Assembly: GCF_029870595.1 (NCBI RefSeq)
Contig: NZ_JAPDIR010000024.1
Location: 1 to 64,000, forward strand
DNA length: 64,000 nt
From: Sphingomonas sp. CBMAI 2297
GTDB lineage: Bacteria; Pseudomonadota; Alphaproteobacteria; Sphingomonadales; Sphingomonadaceae
Direction of reading: 5' to 3'
Part shown: positions 1 to 8,037 of the stretch, one piece after another
How the letters are laid out: each line of letters opens with the position of its first letter
How positions within the stretch are numbered: the first letter of the stretch is position 1
Notes under the pieces: model-generated
What the model was told of the DNA's origin: nothing
The model's database searches: none
Seen by the model: the letters and a program-made list of their open reading frames with translations, nothing else
Position numbers and translations under genes: made by a program

Positions 1-836
1 CCGCCCGGCACGGGCACCGGCTTGGGCCGCGGTGCCGGATCGACCGCGCGGGAGCGGACGGCGAACTGCAGGTTCGACGCGGCCTTGCCGCCGCCGGGCC
101 TGGCCAGGACGGTGCGGAAAGTGACCAGGTCGTGCTGGCGGATCTCGTCGACATCGCCCGCGGGCATGTCGCCCAGCCAGAAGGGGCCGTAGCGGGTGCG
201 GATCAGCCGGTTCACCTCCAGCCCCAGATATTCGAGCACCCGGCGCACTTCGCGGTTCTTGCCCTCGGTCAGCGTCAGCTCGATCCACACATTGGCGCCG
301 GTGCGCCGCTCGATATTGGCGTTGATCGGCCCGTAGCGCACGCCTTCGATCTCGACGCCGAGCATCAGCGATTCGAGCTGCGCCTGGGTGACGTTGCCAT
401 AGGCGCGGGCGCGGTAGCTGCGCTCCACTCCGGTGGCGGGTAGTTCGAGCGCACGCTTCAGCTCGCCATCGGTGGTGAGCAGCAACAGGCCCTCGGTGCT
501 GAGGTCGAGCCGGCCGACGGGCATCACCCGGGGCAGCCCGTCGGGCAGGCGATCATAGATGGTCGGGCGGCCCTTGGGGTCGCGCTCGGTGGTGAGCAGC
601 CCGGCGGGCTTGTGATAGCGGAACAGGCGCGCCGGGGCGGGCGCGGCAACCGGCTTGCCGTCGACGGTCACGCCGCGCAGCGAGGGGAGCAGCGTCGCGG
701 GCGTATCGAGCACTTTGCCGTCGAGCGCGATTCGCCCGTCCGCGATCATGCGCTCCACATCGCGACGCGACGCGATTCCGGCACGGGCCAGCAGCTTGGC
801 GATGCGCTGCGCTTCTTTGGTATTGGATGATGACAC
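1..836 (-). CDS. RsuA/RluB-family 23S/16S rRNA pseudouridine synthase, 3' end outside window
   Basis: Converts specific uridines in rRNA to pseudouridine in the cytoplasm. The leftward reading frame starts at a GTG at 836; the next in-frame codon block upstream is closed by a TGA, so no ATG is available. It encodes an N-terminal S4 RNA-binding domain (QRIAKLLARAGIASRRDVE, about residues 9-60), then the catalytic core with the family motif GRLDLSTEGLLLLT (catalytic Asp) and the C-terminal KNREVRR motif. The order S4 then core fits RluB/RsuA; which rRNA site is modified cannot be told from this. The gene continues past base 1, where a proline/arginine-rich tail is starting, as is common in RluB-type proteins. 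No strong ribosome binding site is visible before the GTG. Confidence 0.86.
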   Translation of the reverse strand, partial: MSSSNTKEAQRIAKLLARAGIASRRDVERMIADGRIALDGKVLDTPATLLPSLRGVTVDGKPVAAPAPARLFRYHKPAGLLTTERDPKGRPTIYDRLPDGLPRVMPVGRLDLSTEGLLLLTTDGELKRALELPATGVERSYRARAYGNVTQAQLESLMLGVEIEGVRYGPINANIERRTGANVWIELTLTEGKNREVRRVLEYLGLEVNRLIRTRYGPFWLGDMPAGDVDEIRQHDLVTFRTVLARPGGGKAASNLQFAVRSRAVDPAPRPKPVPVPG

Positions 837-944
837 CCGGGCGATATAGCGATTGTGGCGGTCGCTTCAAAAATTATTGCGCCCTCGAAAGGGATTGGCG
901 CGTTAGCGCCTCGGGTTCAGTGGCTTGGCGGGTTTTCAGGCGAG

Positions 945-1379
945 ATGATGTTCGGGCGGAAGAAGCGGCGGATCGAGCGGTTGCTGGTAGTGGAGGACGA
1001 GCCGCTGGTGGCGTTCGACACGGAACATTTCCTGACGGGCGAAGGCTTCGCGGTGGCGGCGACGGTGGACACCGTGGCCGAAGCGCTGCGGGTGATCGCG
1101 GCGGATGCCGGGCTGGACCTGGTGCTGGCCGATGTGAGCCTGGCCGATGGCAGCGGCGTGGAAGTGGCGCGCGCGGCGCAGGGCCGCGGCCTGCCCGTGC
1201 TGTTCGTGACCGGCAGCTTTCCCGAGGAAGCGCGCGCGCTGGCGGCGGGATGCCTCGCCAAGCCCTATCCGCAGCGCGACCTGCTCGCGGCGATCACGGC
1301 GATCGAGGCGGTGCTGGAGGGGACCCGGGCGCCCCGGCGGCTGCCGGGCAGCTTCAGCCTGTTCCTGAGCGCGGCCTAG
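945..1379 (+). CDS. Stand-alone response regulator receiver protein
   Basis: A single receiver (REC) domain with no output domain, about 144 residues. Visible landmarks are the acidic pair in VVEDEPLVAFD, the predicted phospho-acceptor Asp in LVLADVSLADGSG, the Thr/Ser switch region LFVTGSF and the conserved Lys in CLAKPYPQRDL. Such single-domain proteins act as phosphate relays or protein-binding switches; the partner kinase is not next to it. Two adjacent ATGs (945 and 948) follow a weak CAGG; the frame is open further upstream to 855 but that stretch does not look like REC sequence. It is divergent from the pseudouridine synthase, with about 108 bp between starts. A dispersed repeat follows directly downstream. 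Confidence 0.85.
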   Translation: MMFGRKKRRIERLLVVEDEPLVAFDTEHFLTGEGFAVAATVDTVAEALRVIAADAGLDLVLADVSLADGSGVEVARAAQGRGLPVLFVTGSFPEEARALAAGCLAKPYPQRDLLAAITAIEAVLEGTRAPRRLPGSFSLFLSAA

Positions 1380-1390
1380 GATCCATTGGC

Positions 1391-1499
1391 ATTCAGCTCC
1401 AGCGGCGATATCGCTGGTGGCATATTGGACCCTTAAACGAGTTCAGGGTGGCGAGGGAGGGGCGAAGTCCGCGCCCTTGGCCTGAATGTCGCTTGGCCC
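1391..1499. repeat. Dispersed intergenic repeat, copy 1
   Basis: About 110 bp that closely match 6490-6615. Shared blocks are the hairpin CCAGCG...CGCTGG near 1399-1418, the block TTGGACCC(T)T(G)AAACRAGTTCAGGGTG at about 1425-1450, and a distal end TTRGCCTGAAYGTCGMTTGGCCC at about 1477-1499. No coding potential. It fills the gap between two convergent genes. Confidence 0.75.
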
Positions 1500-1508
1500 C
1501 GGGCGATC

Positions 1509-1658
1509 CTAATAGCGCAGCACGATCAGCGCGGCGGCGACGACGATCGCCCAGCTCAACGCGCCGATCCCGAACGCGATCAGCAGCCCGGTGCCGCGCG
1601 GCTGGCGGGGTTCGTTGCTGGTCTCGAGCAGTTCCTTGGGCGGCAATCGAAGCGACAT
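1509..1658 (-). CDS. Small single-pass membrane protein, 49 aa
   Basis: A short leftward frame from ATG at 1658 to TAG. The first 22 residues are polar with several prolines (MSLRLPPKELLETSNEPRQP), followed by one long hydrophobic helix (about residues 24-47) rich in Ala, Ile and Val, ending LRY. A GAGAGG ribosome binding site lies eight or so bases upstream of the ATG. No known domain is recognised. Predicted topology is cytoplasmic N-terminus with a single transmembrane anchor at the extreme C-terminus. It is not obviously part of an operon; the Rieske oxygenase gene ends about 80 bp upstream of it on the same strand and could be co-transcribed. Confidence 0.6.
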   Translation of the reverse strand: MSLRLPPKELLETSNEPRQPRGTGLLIAFGIGALSWAIVVAAALIVLRY

Positions 1659-1736
1659 CGGGCGATCCTCTCGAACTACTTCATAGGTAGGCGGGAGGCC
1701 GGGCGCGCGAAATCCTGAGGAATTCCGCTCCGGATT

Positions 1737-2861
1737 CTACCGGAGCCGGGCGTTCACCGCGTCGTGGAAATGGCGAATGCCGAGTTCGAGGGTGCCCAGC
1801 GTCACCCGCTCGATCGCGCCCGAGGCGAGGCCCTGCTGGCCGAGCTCGCAGGCGCGGAAATCCTCCGAGGCGAAGACCCCGCCGTCGAGCAGCTCCCAGC
1901 TGCGCTCCCAATGGGCGAGCGCCTTCTCGGTGGCCGGCGGCTCCGGGATCAGCATGAAATCCTCGACCAGCACCCGCCCTTCGGACTGGGGCATCAGTAC
2001 CATAAGGTTGATATAGTCGGGGCTCACCACCAGCACGGTGCCGGGGAACATCTGATAGGTATAGGTGATCGCGGCGCGCAGCGTCGCCCAGTCGCTGGAG
2101 GAAAGCGCGGCGAGCGCGGCCTCGCGCCCCACCGCCGAGCGCTGGTGCGGGCCGATCGCGTCGGCGGTGGAGACGCCGTCCTTGAAGAACGGGGCGATCG
2201 TGTCGGCATGGAGCCGCTGGATGTGATAGCCTTCGAGAAAGGCATCCATGATCAGCTTCCAGTTCGCCTGCACCGCATGGGTGCGGCGGCGGAACAGGTG
2301 CTGGCCGGCCAGGTCGAACGCCTCGAAATCGCGCGCCAGCGTCTCCGCCTCGGCGAAATCGGCTTCCTCCGCGAAGGAGAACCAGATGAGCCCGCCCGCC
2401 TCGTGCGTGGGCAGCCGCCTGAGGCCATATTCGCCCTTGTCCAGGCCCGGAAAGGCGTCGGGGCGGGGAAGGCCGACCAGCCGGCCGTCGAGCGCATAGG
2501 TCCAGGCATGATAGGGGCAGACCAGCCGTCCGCCCTTCACCGGGTCGCAGCCCTCGACCAGCCGCGTGCCGCGATGCCGGCAGACGTTGAGGAAGACATG
2601 TGCCTGGCCGGCCTTGTCGCGCGCCACCAGCAGCGGCTTGCCGAAGCCGTCATGCGGGATCGCCATGTTGGCCTCGGGGAGCAGCGCCGAGGGCGCGATC
2701 ACCAGCGGCACGCGGGCGAAGATGCTCGCCTGCTCGGCGGCGAAACGCTCGGCGCTGGTATAGACCGAGGCCGCGACATACGCGATCTCGCCCTCGCCGC
2801 GCGATCCGCCCCGGGCCAGTGCCCCGGCCAGTGCCAGCTGTCCTTCGGTCGGCGCGTTCAT
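1737..2861 (-). CDS. Rieske-type aromatic ring-hydroxylating oxygenase, alpha-subunit-like
   Basis: A 374-residue non-haem iron oxygenase subunit. The Rieske [2Fe-2S] ligands are visible as CRHRG (Cys94, His96) and CPYHAW (Cys115, His118). The C-terminal catalytic domain carries NWKLIMDAFLEGYHIQRLH, containing the Asp bridge and two His iron ligands typical of ring-hydroxylating dioxygenase alpha subunits. The ATG at 2861 is preceded by AGGAGAG, better than upstream alternatives that would run into the divergent transporter gene. There is no neighbouring beta subunit, ferredoxin or reductase, so it probably uses a partner encoded elsewhere. Substrate is unknown; homologues include aromatic, steroid, carnitine and glycine-betaine oxygenases. 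Confidence 0.88.
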   Translation of the reverse strand: MNAPTEGQLALAGALARGGSRGEGEIAYVAASVYTSAERFAAEQASIFARVPLVIAPSALLPEANMAIPHDGFGKPLLVARDKAGQAHVFLNVCRHRGTRLVEGCDPVKGGRLVCPYHAWTYALDGRLVGLPRPDAFPGLDKGEYGLRRLPTHEAGGLIWFSFAEEADFAEAETLARDFEAFDLAGQHLFRRRTHAVQANWKLIMDAFLEGYHIQRLHADTIAPFFKDGVSTADAIGPHQRSAVGREAALAALSSSDWATLRAAITYTYQMFPGTVLVVSPDYINLMVLMPQSEGRVLVEDFMLIPEPPATEKALAHWERSWELLDGGVFASEDFRACELGQQGLASGAIERVTLGTLELGIRHFHDAVNARLR

Positions 2862-2928
2862 GCCATGCTCTCCTCTGGCCTTCCCGATATTTTCGGCTAG
2901 TTTCCACCCAACACAGCGAGGGTGCAAG

Positions 2929-4590
2929 GTGAGCGACAAATTGAAAGGCTGGGCGCTGCTGCGCGCGGCGATGCGTAACCGCAAGACGGCGGCGATGCTG
3001 GTGCTGGGGTTCGCATCGGGCCTGCCCTTCGTGCTGCTGATCGGCACGCTCAACGCCTGGCTGGGCGAGCTCAAGGTGAGCCTGGCCACGATCGGCGTGC
3101 TCTCGTGGATCGGCCTGGCCTATGCCTTCAAGTTCCTGTGGTCGCCGCTGGTCGACCGGGCCCGGCTGCCGCTGATCGGGCAATTGGGCCGGCGCCGCTC
3201 CTGGCTGGTGCTCTGCCAGGCCGGGCTGGCGGTGCTGCTCTGCGGGCTGGCGCTCACCGATCCGCTGACCGCGATCGGCAGCTTCGCCGGGCTGGCGGTG
3301 ATCGCGGCCTTCCTGTCCGCGACCCAGGACGTCGTGATCGACGCCTGGCGGATCGAGATCGCCGACGAATCGGCGACCGTCGACCTGCTCTCGGCGATCT
3401 ACCAGCTGGGCAACCGGCTGGCGGCGCTGACCGGCGGCGCCCTGGCGCTGATCCTGGCGGCGCGGGTGAGCTGGCCGACCGTCTATATCGGCTTCGGCGT
3501 GGTGATGATCGGCGCGCTGGTGATGACGCTGTTCACGCCCGAGGCCGAGCGCAACGCCGCCGACGAGGCGTCGCCGCTGGCCGGCCATTCGGTGCCCGCC
3601 GCCGGCCAGCGCGCCGTCGCGCTGGGGATCGTGGCGGTCTGCTGGGCCTGGGCGATCTACATGCTCGGCAGCTTCATGATCGCGGCGCTGCGCCCGCCGG
3701 TGCCCGGCGTGCCGGCGCCGTCCGCGGGCGCGTTCACCCAGGTCTGGGGGCCGTGGATCATCGTCGCGACCGTCATCCTGCCGGCGCTGGTCGCGGGCTG
3801 GACCAACCGGCTGCCGCGGCATGTCGAAGGCGTGGATCCCGCGCCGAGCGCGCTGCGGGCAGCGGCCAACCACAGCTATCGCGCGCTGATCCTGCCGCTG
3901 GCCGAGATCGTCCAGCGGCTGCGCTGGGGGGCGATCCTCGTCCTCGCGCTGATCCTGCTCTACCGGATCGCCGATTCGATCTGGGCGCCCTTCGCCTTCC
4001 CCTTCTATCTCGACTTCCTCCACTATACGAACGACGAGGTCGCCTTTGCCTCCAAGGTGTTCGGCGTGGTGATGACGATCCTCGGCGTGGCGATCGGCGG
4101 GGTGATGCTCGCGTCGATCGGCCGGTTGCCGACCCTGCTGGTGGGCGGCATCGTCGCGGCCGCATCGAACCTGCTCTATGCCGATCTGGCGCTGGGCGGG
4201 CCCGGGATCGACGGGTTCGCGCACCTGCTCATGCTCGATCATGTCGGCATCGATCCGCGGATGATCCGGCTGATGCTGGCGATCTCGGGCGAGAACATCG
4301 CGGGCGGCCTCGCCGGCACGGCGTTCATCGCCTATATCTCCTCGATCACCTCGCGCGAATACAGCGCCGTGCAATATGCGCTGCTCTCCTCGATGACGTT
4401 CCTGGTCGGCGCGCTCGGCCGCGCCGCGGTGGGCGAGGCGATCGAGAAGCATGGCTATGCCAATATCTTCTACGTGACCGCCGGGCTCGGCATGATCGCG
4501 GTGGTGCTGGTGCTGATCGAATGGTGGCGCCCGGCGCCGCTGCCCAAGGGCGAGCCGATCGCCTCGACGCCGGAAGGCGCCGGCGCCTGA
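2929..4590 (+). CDS. AmpG-like major facilitator superfamily permease
   Basis: A 553-residue inner-membrane transporter. The N-terminus reads ASGLPFVLLIGTLNAWL followed by AYAFKFLWSPLVDR and GRRRSWL, the signature of AmpG muropeptide permeases and their acetyl-CoA-transporter relatives; about 12-14 hydrophobic helices can be traced. AmpG imports anhydro-muropeptides for cell-wall recycling, but the substrate here is inferred only. The start chosen is GTG at 2929 (VSDKLKGWALL) behind GAGGGTGCAAG; the open frame extends to an ATG at 2860 that overlaps the divergent Rieske gene and encodes unlike sequence. The stop codon overlaps the start of the following TPR gene (TGATG), so translation is likely coupled. 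Confidence 0.85.
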   Translation: MSDKLKGWALLRAAMRNRKTAAMLVLGFASGLPFVLLIGTLNAWLGELKVSLATIGVLSWIGLAYAFKFLWSPLVDRARLPLIGQLGRRRSWLVLCQAGLAVLLCGLALTDPLTAIGSFAGLAVIAAFLSATQDVVIDAWRIEIADESATVDLLSAIYQLGNRLAALTGGALALILAARVSWPTVYIGFGVVMIGALVMTLFTPEAERNAADEASPLAGHSVPAAGQRAVALGIVAVCWAWAIYMLGSFMIAALRPPVPGVPAPSAGAFTQVWGPWIIVATVILPALVAGWTNRLPRHVEGVDPAPSALRAAANHSYRALILPLAEIVQRLRWGAILVLALILLYRIADSIWAPFAFPFYLDFLHYTNDEVAFASKVFGVVMTILGVAIGGVMLASIGRLPTLLVGGIVAAASNLLYADLALGGPGIDGFAHLLMLDHVGIDPRMIRLMLAISGENIAGGLAGTAFIAYISSITSREYSAVQYALLSSMTFLVGALGRAAVGEAIEKHGYANIFYVTAGLGMIAVVLVLIEWWRPAPLPKGEPIASTPEGAGA

Positions 4591-5351
4591 TGCCCTATCT
4601 GCTTATCATCGGGCTGCAGGTGGCGTGTATCGTCCATCTGATGCGGCGCGGCGGCAACCCGATGTGGGTGACCGCGCTGATCTTCCTGCCCGTGGTCAGC
4701 GCCATCGCCTATTTCTTCGTCGAGATCCTGCCCGGCCTGGGCCAGAACCGGCACGTGCGCACCGCGCGGGCCAGGGCGGTGGCGACGCTCGACCCCGAAC
4801 GCGAGCTGCGCGCCGCGCACGCCGCGCTGGAGCTGGCCGATACCGCCGCCAACCGGCTGCGCGTCGCCGATGCTCTGGCCGGGCTCGGCCGGCACGGCGA
4901 GGCGGTGCCGCTCTATCGCGAATCGATCCGCATGACCGCGGGCGAGCCCGATGTGCGGACCCAGGGCAAGCTCGCCGACGCGCTCTACGAAGCCGGCCAG
5001 AGCACGGAGGCGCTGGCGCTGCTCGACGCCGCGCCCGAGCCGCTCGGCCAGAGCGATCGCGATCGCCGGATCCTGTTGCGCGCCAAGCTGCTCGAGCATC
5101 TCGGCCACCCGGAAGAGGCGCTCGAGCTCTATGCCGATGTCGTCACCCGCCTGCCGGGCGAGGAGGCGCGCTGCCGCTATGCCGCGCTGCTGATCGCGCA
5201 GGGCTGGGACCGCAAGGCGCTGACGGTGCTGGAAGAAGTGGAGAAACGGATGAAGCGCATGGATCGCCAGCAGCGCGCGGCGGAGGCGGACATGTATCGC
5301 TGGGCGATGGATGCGCTGGCGGAATTGCGCGCGAGGGGCGTGGCGGCGTGA
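4590..5351 (+). CDS. Membrane-anchored tetratricopeptide-repeat protein
   Basis: A 253-residue protein with two N-terminal transmembrane helices (about residues 2-20 and 26-48, ending FFVEILPGLGQ) followed by alpha-helical TPR-type repeats (AALELADTAANRLRVADALAGLGRHGEAVPLYRE, then LADALYEAGQSTEALALLDAA and LLEHLGHPEEALELYADVV, here split for reading). TPRs bind protein partners; the domain would lie on one membrane face. The ATG shares a base with the stop of the AmpG-like gene, and its own stop overlaps the GTG start of the DUF2939 gene, so the three are a tightly coupled unit. Resembles PLD-nuclease-N/TPR proteins of sphingomonads; no enzyme motif is seen. Confidence 0.82.
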   Translation: MPYLLIIGLQVACIVHLMRRGGNPMWVTALIFLPVVSAIAYFFVEILPGLGQNRHVRTARARAVATLDPERELRAAHAALELADTAANRLRVADALAGLGRHGEAVPLYRESIRMTAGEPDVRTQGKLADALYEAGQSTEALALLDAAPEPLGQSDRDRRILLRAKLLEHLGHPEEALELYADVVTRLPGEEARCRYAALLIAQGWDRKALTVLEEVEKRMKRMDRQQRAAEADMYRWAMDALAELRARGVAA

Positions 5352-5836
5352 AGAAACGCTGGCTGATCGCGCTGCTGGTCCTGATCCTGTTCGCGGCTGG
5401 CGGCTGGGTCTGGGGATCGCCCTATTACACGCTGTGGCAGATGAAGCACGCGGCCGAGGCGCGCGACGTCGACGCGCTGGCGCGCCATATCGATTTCCCG
5501 AAGGTGCGGGAGAGCGTGAAGGCGCAGCTCGCGGCGCGGGCGGGCGGCGAGGGCGGCGGCATGCTGGATGCGCTGGTCCGTGCCGGGATCGCCGATACCG
5601 TGGTCGATGCGGCGGTCTCGCCCGAGGGGATGCGCTTCATCTTCGCCGCGGCGCCGCTGGCCGATACCGCGCGCCCGGGCACGATCAAGCTCAAGGCGAA
5701 CGAGATGCGCTATCGCCGCGTCGCCTTCGGGCGCTTCCTGCTGACCCGCAAGGACGGGGCGGCGCTGGAGTTCCGGCTGCACGGCGCGAACTGGCTGCTG
5801 ACCGACCTCAGGCTGCCGCCCGACGCGCTTCACTGA
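5348..5836 (+). CDS. DUF2939 family protein
   Basis: A 162-residue protein with an N-terminal membrane anchor or uncleaved signal (KKRWLIALLVLILFAAGGW) and the family pattern SPYYTLWQMKHAAEARDVDALARHIDFP immediately after it. Proteins of this family are usually exported or anchored and have unknown function. The start is a GTG in a GTGA overlap with the TPR gene stop, implying translational coupling. The 3' end overlaps by seven bases with the convergent gene on the other strand. A role together with the AmpG-like permease and TPR protein in envelope or cell-wall recycling is possible but only inferred from adjacency. Confidence 0.82.
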   Translation: MKKRWLIALLVLILFAAGGWVWGSPYYTLWQMKHAAEARDVDALARHIDFPKVRESVKAQLAARAGGEGGGMLDALVRAGIADTVVDAAVSPEGMRFIFAAAPLADTARPGTIKLKANEMRYRRVAFGRFLLTRKDGAALEFRLHGANWLLTDLRLPPDALH

Positions 5837-6255
5837 TCGAGCGCCAGCCCCATATCGGCGAAGCTGTTGGCAAGGGCATGGGCGGTGATCAGCACGCCCG
5901 TCGCGTCGCGCACGCCGAGCATGTCGGCGAGCAGCACCGCCGAGACCTGGGGCTGGGTGCGCACCCGGGCGAGGATCTGGAGCAGCGCGGATTCCGCCCC
6001 GGTCATCCGCGCGCAGCACCAGGGCGCGATCTGGATCGGCCCGGCCGATAGCGCCGACATTTCCTGCATCAGCGCGCGCAACAGCACGAGCGGGCGCCGG
6101 AAGCTCTTGCCGAATGCCGTGACAAAGGCATGCGCGGTGCAGGCATCATGGATACCGTGCGCGCCCATCTGGCGGACCCCGAACAGCAGCAGCCGCGCAC
6201 CGGGATCCTCGGGCTGGAGTTCGGGCAGGGCGGTGAGCGTGGCACTGACGGTCAT
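5830..6255 (-). CDS. Sphingomonad hypothetical protein (possibly DUF6628)
   Basis: A 141-residue leftward protein. It has no signal peptide; the middle reads GAHGIHDACTAHAFVTAFGKSFRRPLVLLRALMQ with two Cys residues further on in APWCCARMTGAE, and a helical C-terminus. From memory it resembles a small conserved sphingomonad family (DUF6628), function unknown; I am not certain of the family number. The ATG at 6255 follows GGAG at a good distance. An imperfect palindrome lies 42-62 bp upstream of the start, suggesting regulation, possibly by iron or another metal. Confidence 0.65.
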   Translation of the reverse strand: MTVSATLTALPELQPEDPGARLLLFGVRQMGAHGIHDACTAHAFVTAFGKSFRRPLVLLRALMQEMSALSAGPIQIAPWCCARMTGAESALLQILARVRTQPQVSAVLLADMLGVRDATGVLITAHALANSFADMGLALDQ

Positions 6256-6296
6256 GAGGACTCCGATCGCTGTGATCGGAAATCTTGCCCATCCGC

Positions 6297-6317
6297 TATT
6301 GATAGTCAATCGCAATA
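6297..6317. promoter_or_regulatory. Imperfect 21-bp palindrome, candidate Fur-like operator
   Basis: TATTGATAGTCAATCGCAATA: seven of ten half-site positions are symmetric (outer TATTG/CAATA). It is AT-rich against a GC-rich background and lies 42 bp upstream of the leftward start at 6255. The style resembles Fur or Mur boxes (interrupted ATTG/CAAT), but the match is not exact; Irr, Zur or an unrelated repressor would fit as well. Confidence 0.35.
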
Positions 6318-6410
6318 AAGGGGTTTGCGGCGGACGGTTCGCCGCGGGCGAGGCGCGGCTGCGCGGAGGCTCACATGGTTCGCCTCCGGTTGGGCACGCA
6401 TATTCCTGCA

Positions 6411-6615
6411 ACCGTCATTCCCGGTGGCGAGGGAGGAAGTTGAATGTCGAAGCCTCCCGCTCTTCCGCCATGCTGAACTCGTTTCAGCATCCAATTCTCC
6501 ACCGGCGCTATCGCTGGTGGCACGTTGGACCCTGAAACAAGTTCAGGGTGACGAAGGAGGTTGGTTCGACGTGTTCCCCGCCAAACCACGCGCTTAGCCT
6601 GAACGTCGATTGGCC
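6411..6615. repeat. Dispersed intergenic repeat, copy 2 (three hairpins)
   Basis: The stretch from 6256 to 6615 holds no gene. Its right two thirds are a composite repeat: hairpin ATGCTGAA-CTCG-TTTCAGCAT (6470-6490), hairpin CCACCGGCG-CTAT-CGCTGGTGG (about 6499-6520), and hairpin CCCTGAA-ACAA-GTTCAGGG (about 6530-6548), ending in TTAGCCTGAACGTCGATTGG at the very end of folC. The part from 6490 to 6615 matches 1391-1499. Such elements are common in sphingomonad intergenic DNA and may act as bidirectional terminators. Confidence 0.75.
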
Positions 6616-7926
6616 CTAGTAGGGCATTTCCCCATTCGCCTCGAGCACCGTGCCGGCCAGGTACAGCGAGCCCAGCACCAGCACCACCGGCGCGCCGCCT
6701 TCGCGGGCGATGGCGGTGAGCGCGCGGGGCACGTCGGGCGCTACTGCAGCGTGCGGGATGCCGAGCCCCTGCGCCGCTTCGGCAAGTCGTGCGGGCGGAT
6801 GATGTTCATGGCCCGGGACCGGCACCGCATGCAGTTTCGCGGCGTGCTTCGCAAAGGGGGCGAGCAGGCCCCGGGCGTCCTTGTTGGCGAGCATGCCGAG
6901 CACGAGCTGCACCGGGCGGCCCCGTGCGACCTGGGCGAGCGTGGCGCTCACCGCCGCGGCGGCGGCTTCGTTGTGCCCGCCATCGAGCCACAATTCGCTG
7001 CCCGGGGGCAGGAGGCGAAGGAGCGGGCCGTCGCCCAGCTTCTGCATGCGCGCGGGCCAGCGGGCATTGCCGGGGGCCGCGCCAAGCGCTTCGTCGGGCA
7101 CGGCCAGGGCCTGCTGGTGCCGCAGCATCGCGATGGCGAGCGCCAGGTTGGCGGGCTGGTGCGGCCCGGCCAGGAGGGGGAGGGCGGTCTCCACCGCGCC
7201 CCGGGCATCGCCATAGTGGAGCTGGTCGCCGCGCACTTCGAAGTCCCACGCCGTCCCCTGCGCGAACACCGGCGCGCCGGCGACCGCGACGATCTGGGCG
7301 ATGTGGGGGGCATAGCGCATCGTCACCAGCGGCACGTCCGGCTTGGCGATGCCGGCCTTTTCCGCGGCGATCTTCTCCAGCGTGTCGCCCAGAAACGCCT
7401 GATGGTCGATGCCGAGCTGGGCGATGCCGGTCACTGCCGGCCGCGCCACGACATTGGTGGCATCCAGCCGCCCGCCCAGGCCGACCTCGAGGATGAGTGC
7501 ATCCGCCGGCACCCGGGCAAAGGCGAGGAAGGCGGCGGCGGTGGTCACTTCGAAGAAGCTCGCCCCGATATCGCCGCCGGCATCCAGCACTTCCTCGAGC
7601 AGCGGCGCGAGCATGGCGTCCTCGATCAGCGAGCCGGCGAGCCGGATCCGCTCGTTGAAGCGCACGAGATGCGGGCTCGAATAGACATGCGCGCGCAGGC
7701 CGGCGGCCTCGATCGCGGCGCGCAGAAAGGCGCAGGTGGAGCCCTTGCCGTTGGTGCCGGCGACATGGAGCACCGGGGGCAGCGCCAGCTGCGGATTGCC
7801 GACGCGCTCGAGCAGCCGGGTGATGCGCTCGAGCCCGAGAATGTCGGCACCGGGCGAGAGCGCGCCGAGCCGGTCGAGCTGGCGTTGGACGTGCGGGTCG
7901 GAGGAGATTGCGTGGTCGGCCATCAT
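6616..7926 (-). CDS. folC: Bifunctional dihydrofolate/folylpolyglutamate synthase
   Basis: Adds glutamate to dihydropteroate and then to tetrahydrofolate in the cytoplasm, using ATP. The 436-residue length is normal. The P-loop is seen as HVAGTNGKGSTCAFL (about residues 53-67), followed by the family pattern YSSPHLVRFNERIRL and the Mur-ligase-like block VGLGGRLDATNV; SELWLDGGHNEAA marks the C-terminal domain. Two ATGs stand at the start (7926 and 7923) behind GGAGAAGG. It is the last gene of the leftward trpF-trpB-trpA-accD-folC unit, separated from accD by about 110 bp of hairpin-forming repeat, so its expression could be partly uncoupled from accD. Confidence 0.95.
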   Translation of the reverse strand: MMADHAISSDPHVQRQLDRLGALSPGADILGLERITRLLERVGNPQLALPPVLHVAGTNGKGSTCAFLRAAIEAAGLRAHVYSSPHLVRFNERIRLAGSLIEDAMLAPLLEEVLDAGGDIGASFFEVTTAAAFLAFARVPADALILEVGLGGRLDATNVVARPAVTGIAQLGIDHQAFLGDTLEKIAAEKAGIAKPDVPLVTMRYAPHIAQIVAVAGAPVFAQGTAWDFEVRGDQLHYGDARGAVETALPLLAGPHQPANLALAIAMLRHQQALAVPDEALGAAPGNARWPARMQKLGDGPLLRLLPPGSELWLDGGHNEAAAAAVSATLAQVARGRPVQLVLGMLANKDARGLLAPFAKHAAKLHAVPVPGHEHHPPARLAEAAQGLGIPHAAVAPDVPRALTAIAREGGAPVVLVLGSLYLAGTVLEANGEMPY

Positions 7927-7931
7927 TCCTT

Positions 7932-8030
7932 CTCCCCGTTGGGGGAGAGGGCCGGGGAAAGGGGGAATGCGGAGAACTGGCGATTCATGCCCCTCTCCCT
8001 AGCCCTCTCCCCGCAAACGGGGAGAGGGAA
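7932..8030. repeat. GC-rich inverted repeats between accD and folC, terminator-like hairpin
   Basis: The gap between the two leftward genes holds CTCCCCGTTGGGGGAG (7932-7949 region) and a perfect 11-bp stem CCCTCTCCCCG/CGGGGAGAGGG with a CAAA loop at 8003-8028. The hairpin is followed on the leftward strand by no T-tract, so it may act as an attenuator or mRNA stabiliser rather than a classical terminator. CCTCTCCC-type motifs recur in many GC-rich genomes as intergenic repeats. Confidence 0.6.
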
Positions 8031-8037
8031 AATCATG

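Noticed and set aside
2650..4452. A 600-codon minus-strand frame
   Set aside because: Antisense to the AmpG-like permease, with repetitive Arg/Asp/His sequence and no domain.
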